30,970 bases of DNA. It comes from Symsagittifera roscoffensis (taxonomy: Eukaryota > Xenacoelomorpha > Acoela > Convolutidae). Under the pieces are notes generated by a model that worked only from the letters and a program-made list of their open reading frames with translations, did no database searches and was not told the origin of the DNA. This document shows, piece by piece, positions 1 through 8,570 of the stretch (within the stretch, counting starts at the first letter, position 1; each line of letters starts with the position of its first letter). The stretch is taken from assembly GCF_963678635.1 (NCBI RefSeq), contig NW_026971528.1, positions 1 through 30,970 of the forward strand, in the 5' to 3' direction. The position numbers and the translations under genes were made by a program.

Positions 1-1340
1 TGTCATTTAAAATCCTTTCATTGTCAAAGTTTAAATTTTCTGACTGTAATTCGGATGGGTTTAAATGGATGTAGGCTAACTGAATATGTTGTTTTCAAAC
101 GGGAATTGATTCATGCAAAAATTTGTTTTCTATTCAAAATAATCCAGTTTGGCGTGGCAAGGATAATCATCCCTGCTTCAAGTTCTGATCAGTGTCACTT
201 AAACCGTGATAAGGAATGGAGCTTAGATGAAAGCGCTGAAGCAGCTCCGAAGTTGCCAAAAAACACTGAAATCGCTTTTAATTTTCTTTGAATGAGCGCT
301 GTAAATTTTGTTTCTGAAGTAGCGCTGAAACATTCCTGAAACATGAATGAAATCCAAAAAGAGCGATATTCAATCACTGAATCAGATTAGTAATTCAATA
401 TGATCTGATTCAAATTCTTGAACGCCTCAGTCACTCACCTTGAAAATTCTATGATTGAGTTATCCAACTTGAACATCAACGCAACTGGAATTTGAACTTG
501 AATATCAATAAATCTTCACTGTTTCAGGATCAGCGTTACTTCATCAATGCTCAAAAACAATTCAGCAGTGATTCCTGGTATACTGCCGAATCAGGGATGA
601 TTAGCCCGTCTAATTGAACTGAGAAAAAAGTGTTTATATAAAAAATTCAAAGCTATAAAAATAACATGCTCGATGGAAAAAATCCAAAAAAACCCGATTA
701 TAAATTTTAGTCAGTCTTACATTCTTTTTTTTAGGATTTGTGAATGAACGGATTGTACAAAAAATTTCCAGCAAAAACTGTCTAGATAACTACTCGGATG
801 AGGTCATTTACAATCATTCCTACTGAAAATTGAAAAGTGTCCGATCAAATTCAGGAAGCGGTTACCTTGTATGCGTTCACGTTGAGTCTATTTTTCTAAC
901 AATTATGATGTTTTTATTGTTCAAGCAAACATCTATTTGGATGTGTTTTGAGTGAAAAAAATGAATATGGTTCCGCACATTAATTAATTTCTAGCAAGTT
1001 GAAAAAATGATTCGGTATTTAAGTTTGTTATGATTCAAAAAATTTGAATGCTTGAAACTTGGTTTTTATCTTAAGCGTCAGCTTGTTTTAATACTAGCTG
1101 AAACTTTGTAAAAAAAAGAATGAGTGTTTCGATGATATGATCTTTATTTCGAGAGGCCATTTTATTGAGTTGTAGATTGTTTTGTTAGAAAGACTGATAG
1201 CAGAAAAAAAACCATGAGAAGAAATTGGTTTTCAGTAAATTTCTAAAATTGGAAAAATTTTGCTTCATAAAAATCCAATCATCTTAAAAATTTAAAAAGA
1301 AAAACGTTAATAGATACCCCGGGATGACAAAACATGCTAA
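1..1340. repeat. Long direct repeat, copy 1 (cut by window edge)
   Basis: This stretch aligns end to end with 1930-3075. Shared landmarks in the same order include GATGGGTTTA followed by an AATCCAGTTTGGCG segment, a GGAATGGAGCTTAGATGAA segment, GAGCGCTGTAAATTTT, GAAGTAGCGCTGAA and GATAGCAGAAAAAAA. Copies differ by many substitutions and by non-triplet indels (for example 2 bases after GGAGCTTAGATGAA), so it does not behave like a conserved coding exon. It is rich in TGAA and GCGCTG words. The left boundary is outside the window. No gene is recognised. Confidence 0.7.
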
Positions 1341-1574
1341 TGATACAAAGTCCATGTTTGGAAAAAAGCTAATCTTACCCATCTCCTGCAATTCTGTAAA
1401 TAGAGTAAATTTTTTGAATAGTCCATAGCCAGTACTTTTTAATATATAGATAATTAAAAGTGGCCTTACCCCATAAGCTTTACGAAAAAAAATGTTCTCA
1501 ATAATTTTGGGTAGTGGCGTAACCGAACAAAAGTGACTAAGATCTGAATTACAAAAAGCTTGAGACATGGGCAT
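1284..1574 (-). other. Weak open frame inside a diverged tandem repeat
   Basis: A 96-codon minus-strand frame starts at an ATG and ends in a hydrophobic stretch. It holds two donor-like sites (GGGTAAGG and GGGTAAGA), so parts could be exonic. The segment around 1440-1500 resembles 1640-1750: both carry a TTTATGGG(G/A)TAAGG core followed by an AATTATC and an AT-rich tail, which indicates a diverged tandem duplication about 250 bases apart. I recognise no domain and do not treat it as a gene. Confidence 0.2.
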
Positions 1575-1929
1575 CAGAAACAGGCAACAGAATTAGCGGT
1601 CTTGAACGTATAATGTGTTAAAAACGACCTGAATATACACGTAGACGTCTCACTCAAAAATAAAACAGTATATTTTATGAAAAAAATGTCATATGTGTTT
1701 TTTATTACATATGGATAATTATAACTGTCCTTATCCCATAAACTAACTTTCATACTAAAAATTTTTCCTATCCAAACCTGCATGCATTTTGTTGGATTGG
1801 AACATTAAAAAAATTTCTCTGAGTTTCCTAGTTTGCCGAGTAATGGCTGAAGTTTATAGGTGAGATTGAAATGGTAATTAATTTATAAAATGAACATTAC
1901 CTCTCTTAAACAGCTAATGTAACATACTT

Positions 1930-3075
1930 TTCTTCTGATGTCGTTTAAAATCATTTCGGTCTAAAAGAGATTTTTTTTTCTCTGAAATTGGGGATGGGTT
2001 TATATGGGTGAAAACTACTTGATTCTGTTATTTTCAATCGAAACAGGAATTGATTCGTGCTAGAAAATGTGTTTTATATTCAAAATAATCCAGTTTGGCG
2101 CGGCAACGATAATCATCCATGCTTCAAGCTCTGATTAGTGTCGCTTAAAACGTGACAAGGAATGGAGCTTAGATGAATAAGGGCTGAATCAGCTACGAAA
2201 TTGTCAAAAAACTCTGAAATTGCTTTCAACTTTTGCTGAATGAGCGCTGTAAATTTTATTTCTGAAGTAGCGCTGAATCATTCCTGCAACATCGATGAAC
2301 TCCAGAAGAGCGGTTATTAATCACTGAAGCAGCGCTGATTTCCTGAACGCCTTAGTCACCCTGAATATTCCATGATTCTTTTATGCAATTTATATCAAAC
2401 AAAACATCGTTGTTTAATGATCATTGTCATTTCATCAATGACCAGAACCATTTTAATACTGGTTCATGGTGTAAGGCCGAATCAGGGGTGATCAGCCTGT
2501 CTAGGTTAACATGTTCGATAAAAAATACAAGAAACCCATTTAAAAACATTTGTCGGTCATATTTTCTTCTTTAAGATTTGATTATTGAACTGATTCTAAA
2601 TTCCGTTTCCACCAAAACTGTCACAATTACTTTTCGATTGAGATCATTTAAAAACTTTCCAAATAAAAATATAAAACATGCCCGATTAAGTCAGAAAGCG
2701 GTTGTCTTTTTTCTCACAATTTTTTTATAAACAAACAAACATCTATTTTATTGTATTTTGAGTTTAAATTGTATTTGAATGCTTGAAACGTGCTTTTTTA
2801 TCTTGAGCCCCATTTTTTTATTAACTGGTTTAACCTGTACAAAAAGAATGAATGAGTGCTTTGATGATTTGAACTTTACCGCGAGATGCTATTTTTAATG
2901 TTTTGTAGATGGCTTTGTTGAGAAACATGATAGCAGAAAAAAATTTTTCTAATATTTTTCGGGACCCGACAGAACTTCAGTAACAGCCAAAAACTCAAAA
3001 GTTTTGCTTTTGAAATTCCATGCATCTTTGAAAAATTAAAAAAAACTTAATTAGATGCTCCATGTTGACCAAACT
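1930..3075. repeat. Long direct repeat, copy 2
   Basis: Second copy of the segment at 1-1340, same orientation, offset by roughly 1.9 kb. Similarity starts near a GTCGTTTAAAATCATTTC motif and fades after a region matching 1290-1340. Between the copies (1341-1929) lies the diverged tandem described separately. No intact open frame is shared by the two copies. Confidence 0.7.
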
Positions 3076-3498
3076 CAAGTATCGAAAACTGCTAAACTAA
3101 TCTTGCTAATTTTTAGGAAGACAAAACACGGGTGTTCCATTTTTTCATTTGAGCTGCAAGTTACCATTTCAGCTTTAAAATTCTTCTGTTTTAATTGAAA
3201 TGGTACCGCGATTAATGGGTTTGAGTAAATGCCAGCTGTTTTAAATTTTATATAGTGTAATATAAAAAAGGAACAAAAAATATCGACATTGAAAATTTTT
3301 AGACTTTTTTTAAAATTGTTTTGGCAATAATTTTCATTGGATGGATAAAGACCGATATTTTCTTTGAATGGTGAGAGCTATCACGGTTCATAATGTAAAA
3401 TGCCTACCACAATGAGCTAGAGTTGCTTAAAAATTTGACAGCCCTAAATTATTTTCTAAGTATTTTTTTTCTAAAAGCAAATATGGTTTTATGGTGTA

Positions 3499-3720
3499 TC
3501 ATTCTTCATTGTTTATTAGAAAACAATTTTCAGACAAGGACGTTAAAAAGTGTTGATATACTTTCATTTTCTTATTTTCAATGAATGGAAAAAAGTGAAG
3601 ACCAATATGAGTGCTGATAAGCCGCCATAATAGAAAACTTGGATAACTTGCGATAAACTGCCGAAAAACAATATTTGTAAACAATCTCTCAAGTTTATTC
3701 CGGCTTTCATGATTGTTCAT
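3499..3720 (-). CDS. Possible small gene or first exon, unknown function
   Basis: A 73-codon frame begins with ATG (MNNHESRNKLERLF...) and ends at TGA. Codon choice looks less random than in surrounding poly-A/T tracts: the first 14 residues are charged and polar, followed by a mixed aromatic and hydrophobic middle (near residues 20-45) and a C-terminus ending in NNEE. No signal peptide, known motif, TATA box or clear splice partner was found. It could be a chance frame, and nothing nearby gives it a role. Confidence 0.25.
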   Translation of the reverse strand: MNNHESRNKLERLFTNIVFRQFIASYPSFLLWRLISTHIGLHFFPFIENKKMKVYQHFLTSLSENCFLINNEE

Positions 3721-4900
3721 AAGAGCAACGGCAAAGAATCAGTTTTGGAGTTTTTTCTTCACTTATTTCAGATCACCGAAAACATTTTGTATTTTGGCTT
3801 CAAAATCTAAGGATGAAGATACATAATCAGAATAAGATCATATAGATTTATTTAATTCAGCATTCCGATCATTTCAATTTTCAGGAAAAAAAAACAAAAA
3901 ACAGCTGCAAATTTAATGCCTTTAAAAATTTCTGAAAGTTTTTTCTCTAAAAAAATGGGGGAGCGTACATTTCACACTTAAAATATCTTTTAAACGTCAA
4001 TTAGAAAAGTGCTTCAAACATGTCAAAAATAAAATGTTTTTAAAGCAATAAATATTTTTTCTAAAATTTTTTCATGTTCGAGTCACGACTGAAAAAAATT
4101 TAATATGATATATTACTGAACCCATTCTGATAATTTTTTTAGTACCTGATTTTGCGTGGCAAAAAAAAACAAAAAATGAAAAAAACTATGAAAATTCTTT
4201 TGAAAAATGAAAAATGAAAATTCTGAATACAAAATTCCTCCCCATTTTCAATGGTCGGCTCAAAAAGTTTTCATCACTATCTCGCATTGTCAAAAGTCAT
4301 GGCTCAGTTATAAGTTGCTAAACCGATGATAATTTTTACTGAAGAACGGCTGGAATAAAATTGTCGGAATTTTTTCCTCCATTTTTTCACGCCGTCAATT
4401 TTTTTTTAATTTAACCTATACGCACTAGATATTCTTGGAAAAAATCAATTTCAATGGCAAAAATCTTAAATTTATAATTGCTTTTCAAGACCCTTTTGAG
4501 CTCGAAAATGGGTAATAGGGGATTTCAATCGATTATTTGCAGTATTCAAAGTTCCATGAAAATCCATTATAGTTCATTTTTGGATCTATGAAAATGAGTT
4601 CTTTTTTAGTTGATATGAATGGTGTACTCAATTTTTTGCAACGTTCTATAAAACTAGAAATCCAACAAAAATATTCATCCCTTTGTAAACCCCCTCCCCT
4701 CATTTTTTAAACCCCTTCCCCTCAATTTCTGTGGAGACTGACAATAAAAACCCAATCTAATAGAATCTATTATCACCCATGAAACTCCACTGCTGGCTGG
4801 GAGAAAAATATGAAGAAAAAAGAATTGGAACTGGATCAGATAAAATTCCGCAGTTGATAAAAACATAAGCCGTTTTGTATCCCTTTGATTAGTAAAACAG
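3721..4900. other. AT-rich stretch, no gene seen
   Basis: Dominated by poly-A/poly-T tracts. A short frame starting MKLHCWLGEKYEEKR at 4780-4866 is open for 29 codons just upstream of the exon pair at 4901-5247, but no GT donor in phase was found to join it. C-rich patches (CCCCTCCCCTC) lie near 4690-4720. Confidence 0.5.
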
Positions 4901-5247
4901 TTGTACAAATGAACAAGACTGCTCGTATCTCGGCGAAACCCTGTATGTTGTGATTTCCCTCTAAAAATTCTGAATTTCTTTTTGAAAGTTGCGTTTTTTT
5001 TCAAAGTTTCAACCCAATATGCAAAACCAACGTTAGAGTGATATTATTCTCATTAAATCACGCGTTATTTGGATCAATTAGCTTGCAGCAATTCAACTTG
5101 AACGAAATTTTGAAGCCGGTTAAAAAAGCCGCTTACGCTACGACTTATAAGAAAACTGGTAAAAAGGGCTATATTTTGCCTAAATTGCCAGTAGTCTCAA
5201 ATTCTAACCCTCAACAATTCAGCTTCACAGAAGTAGAAAAAAAGTGA
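4901..5247 (+). CDS. Two 3' exons of an unrecognised gene
   Basis: Exon 4901-4942 is preceded by AAAACAG and ends at a GTATGT donor (4943). Exon 5082-5247 follows an ATTAG acceptor and ends in TGA. The donor leaves two bases of a codon and the acceptor supplies one, so the frame runs through: ...NEQDCSYLGETL, then LQQFNLNEILKPVKKAAY..., ending FSFTEVEKK. The second exon is lysine-rich and basic (KKAAYATTYKKTGKKGY) with a polar tail. The intron would be 139 bases. The start codon and upstream exons were not found. I do not recognise the protein; length and composition would fit a small basic nuclear or ribosome-associated protein, but that is a guess. An alternative TTGCAG acceptor at 5088 would not match the donor phase. 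Confidence 0.42.
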
Positions 5248-5593
5248 TTACAGGTGAAACTTGTTTGTTTTGAAGGCTGAAGGCATCTATATTTTGGGGA
5301 GTATACTATAAGTTCTGTCAAAATTTGGTATTCGAAAGTCATTTTTAGAAGAAAAAAAACATACTACCCGAGCTCAAATGTTCCGACGCTTTCTTCAAAA
5401 ACTAAGACTACAAACTATTAGCACTTTCTTCCGTCAGATTAATTGCGATTTCAGCTGGCAAAGAGATGCATTTAGAGGCGGCTCTACGTTTTTCTCGAGG
5501 GGGGAGGGCGTATTTTCAAAAAAAACTGTCAATCTTTTTTTTTGTAAATCGACCAAATTGGTTTTTGAGCTCTTCCAAATCAGTATTAAGACT

Positions 5594-6963
5594 CTATTTT
5601 GACCAATTTTTCTGCGTCGCACATGAACTTTTAAAAAATTTTGACCAAAAACCATCATGCATTCTGAAATGTTTTTGCCTTTGCAGAAATTTATACAATC
5701 CAATTTTTCTTAAGTAGCCAATGTATAAAATTTTGGGTTCTTTTCTATTAATGAGCTCTAGTAATGAAATTATCTTTTTTTTGTGCAAAGAAGCTCTGCG
5801 ACCAAAATGAGCCCAAATTTTCAGCAAGTACAATTTTAACTGGCAAGATTGGAGTCGGAAAGGCTGTTTCGTGGATAAAATAAATTCAACGTTACGAAAA
5901 ATGGTCAGTTGCGTAATGTAATGCAGTGTACATTTAAATGGCGAAAATTTAAACTGGAGGCAACAAGATTAGAGGATGTTTTCATTGACAAAATGTAAGG
6001 CGAAAGAGAATGCTGGCTATTGCTGATAAATGGATCAAATTAATCATTTTTTATCGAAAAAAACTTACCTCTTTATGATGCAGATGCAACTTTCATCTCA
6101 ATTTAAAATTCAAAACAGAAGACATAAAAAGATATTAAATTTTTAAGCTACAACTCAGCGCTAATATTTGACGCCTTTTCCTATTTTTCCAATTTTCACC
6201 GTTAGGTAATTACTTCCTCTTCTTGTAAGAAATACACGATAGAAATTTAGTACCTTCAGCGACAAAAATTGAATGCCTGATTATAGAAAAAATAGAGGTC
6301 GAATGCCTTGAAATAATACTTTAAACATAACAATTGCCATTTAAAGTATCATTCTAAGGCAATCATTTTAAAAAAGTCAACTATGAAAAAAATCTCGCTT
6401 AGAGGCTCATTTTGTGTTTATGGGGTTGTTCGTATCAAGCAAAAGCTATGATTTTTTGTCCTGTTGTTATTTTCGACTTACTTGCTTTTCGGTTTATAGG
6501 TCTGCTGGCTTGTCGAAGTGACTTCAGGCGGGTTGAAGGAAGGTACCAATTGATTGATTTTAAATGCAGTCAAAGCACTTTTACGTGTCTTATTCAGCAG
6601 TGCTTCTTGTCTTGTTTGCTGCGTCGTTTTGCCAATATAAAAATTTAAAAAAATAACCAGTACAATTTTATTTATGCAGCCGTTTCCCTTCTTCAAGGAT
6701 TGGGTTAATTTAACTATAATATATCGGACCACTGCTTATTTTATCTGTTTTTCAATAACTTGGTTTGCCTGAATTACCACCCTAATAAGGAAATCTGCGT
6801 CAATAATCGAGCTGATAAAACCCTGATTTGAAAGATGGACTGAAAATAGCAGCCTATGTTCCGCTAAAATTAGCACAAGATGTCCATAGCTAACAATTAT
6901 ATATCTATTTTTTTGTCTACAAGTTGTATTTTCTTTCAATTTCAAAGCAGCAACTGGTTTCAT
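5594..6963 (-). CDS. Spliced gene model, unknown function
   Basis: A frame starting with ATG at 6963 (MKPVAALKLKENTTC...) runs 75 codons, meets one TAA at 6736-6738, and continues in the same frame for 85 codons to a strong GTAAGT donor (intron starts at 6481; exon ends ...QTYKPKSK). A single stop in about 160 open codons suggests a short intron across 6771-6631 (a phase-0 pair is CAA|GTTATT with ACGCAG|CAA) or a recent nonsense change. The next exon starts at 5795 after TCGCAG, matches the donor phase (AA plus A) and continues ASLHKKKIISLLELINRKEP... for 66 codons to TAG at 5594. The product is basic. It has no motif I recognise and no membrane segment. The exon limits are inferred, not proven. 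Confidence 0.38.
5825..5994 (+). pseudogene. Possible exon with two A-run frame breaks
   Basis: The interval lies between an AAATTTTCAG acceptor and an AAAAT|GTAAGG donor. Reading from the acceptor gives TILTGKIGVGKAVSWIK, which resembles a Walker-A loop except that alanine replaces the usual Ser/Thr after GK. The frame then stops. Downstream frames give LRKNGQLRNVMQCTF and KLEATRLEDVFIDKM if the A-runs near 5875 and 5900 were each one base longer. It may be a decayed exon, an assembly-damaged exon, or chance. It lies inside an intron of the minus-strand model at 5594-6963. Confidence 0.2.
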
Positions 6964-7090
6964 TTTTTTTCAATTTGGTATTGATGAAAAAACACCGGAA
7001 ATGAAAGAGATGAACAACAGTATTTATTACCTTTGAAACTCAACACAATTGATAATTTTTTGAAAAGAGGGCTAAAAATGAGGTTTTCAG

Positions 7091-7279
7091 ATCTTTGAAC
7101 AAAAAAATATCTTGGCACCAAAGGAGCCGTCAGAAAAAAAAACCAAAGGAACCAAGTTGTCAGCCGAAAATGATTGCTGTAAAATTATCCCAAAGAGGGT
7201 TCCTTTGGAAAGTTTTGCAACCAGAGTTCATATTTCTGAAAGAAACTAACTCTAATTATTCCAAAAAAAAACAAAATTG
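7091..7279 (+). CDS. Candidate internal exon, frame ambiguous
   Basis: A 189-base segment is bounded by a GGTTTTCAG acceptor and a TTG|GTGAGT donor. One frame is open throughout (SLNKKISWHQRSRQKKKPKE...). A second frame has the more natural amino acid mix (IFEQKNILAPKEPSEKK...RVPLESFATRVHISERN) but stops at a TAA about 20 codons before the donor. Both splice sites are good. No partner exon was identified up- or downstream, and I recognise no domain. Confidence 0.3.
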
Positions 7280-7671
7280 GTGAGTATAGTCAAGTTGAGA
7301 ATGAAGATGAAAATACTTTTTCATTGCACAATTTTTATTCACTGAGGGCTGGAAATGACCAAAATAACACTGCGTACCTCGTCAACTAAACCTGCTGGTA
7401 CAATTTGCATAATATGTAGTACGGATGCACTAAATCTATTTGTTAGGCTTTTTTAATTTTACTTCTTTTATCAGAAATCTTTTGCCGCCAAAAATCTATG
7501 TTATTTTTTGTAGAATTGTTGATTCTACTGTATTACGTCCCATTGTAGTCTAAGCCTAACATTGATTACAAAAGTGAACTCCGAAGTAGCTAGAGTTTAG
7601 AAGAATTGGTTACTCTTCCAGAAAATAAGGGTGGAACCAAATCGGCAAACTACCCCACCCCCAAAACGGAA

Positions 7672-7693
7672 CTAACAAAGAAAACTTTGTTAG
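7672..7693. repeat. Perfect 9-bp hairpin with 4-base loop
   Basis: CTAACAAAG, then AAAA, then CTTTGTTAG. The stem is perfect. It sits in the GC-richer island and has no flanking gene that would make it a terminator. Confidence 0.6.
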
Positions 7694-8272
7694 GATGATT
7701 TGACCTGGGCCTACGAAAAACGGGACCCCTCAGACCCATGGTCAACGGAAGTGCAAATAGCCCTATCTGATCTTGGTAACTAGTGGTTTGAATGGGACCA
7801 AACTTTAGTATGTAATAGACCTCGTTAAGGGAAGCTGAAGTTTAGAACCCCAGACTAACCCGACACCTACTTCCGGTGATATAAACTAAAAAAAATAGAA
7901 CCTACCCCTATTTTCCGAAGTCGTTTCTCGGCCCCCACTGAACGCAGGGAGCCAAAAGTTTGGGATATGATTGGTAGTGGCAAGATACATCATGTATTGT
8001 AATTTGAACCATTTTCTATTGGATCGGAAGCTAATAGCACTGTGAAAAACAACCCTTTAGACCGGAAATAGCCTATTTCAAAAAATAATGAACGAGAGCA
8101 AATTGACTTTATAGCGGCAAAAGATACTAGATACAAACCCCAAAAAAGACTTTCGCGAACAAAAACCCTTCGGTGACTTCTTCCGGTGTTAATGGCCTTT
8201 TCCTGTGAAAAGTGATAAAGGACATTAGAAATGACCACCAAAATGTGAGATTGACCCCGAGTGACACCGGTG

Positions 8273-8289
8273 TGACCTTTAAATGACCT
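8273..8289 (-). promoter_or_regulatory. DR5-type nuclear receptor half-site pair
   Basis: TGACCT, TTAAA, TGACCT on the plus strand reads as AGGTCA N5 AGGTCA on the minus strand, the classic direct repeat spaced by five used by retinoic-acid-type receptors. Further TGACC cores lie near 8232, 8252 and 8301, so about five occur within 75 bases. Match to a known motif is exact; function is inferred and chance is possible. Confidence 0.3.
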
Positions 8290-8570
8290 TTTGGTGTTTA
8301 TGACCAATACAACATTAAAAAAACCCAAAAATAACAGCGGAAAGTGACTTATCCCCTAGCTCTTGTGGCTCTTTTTTCCACGAATAGTTTCGAATCTGGG
8401 TTTCGTTCTCAGCTCATTCAAAAGCCTCTAAGAACCTATCTATAAGATATAACCCCGTGAATGCAAACTCGGCTTATTTTGATATACCAGTAAAATTACT
8501 AGCTTGAATTCTAGTATAGGGAGAGGTGAAGCAAATGGATTTTTGTAAATTATTTTAGTTCAAATTATCA

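Larger units (their letters stand above)
7630..8330. other. GC-richer island of unknown origin
   Basis: Base composition changes sharply, with many ACC, CCC and GGG words against the surrounding A/T tracts. A 112-codon minus-strand frame covers 7990-8328 but lacks a convincing start or splice context. The island may be an old mobile-element remnant or a regulatory region. It ends about 240 bases downstream of the 3' end of the minus-strand gene at 8571-10718. Confidence 0.4.

Noticed and set aside
5378-5717. Overlapping frames on both strands around a CTCGAGGGGGGAGGG patch
   Set aside because: No splice sites or start context separate them; the local GC patch opens several frames at once.
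7990-8328. 112-codon minus-strand frame in the GC-richer island
   Set aside because: No recognisable motif, no splice or polyadenylation context, and the island's composition lowers stop-codon frequency.
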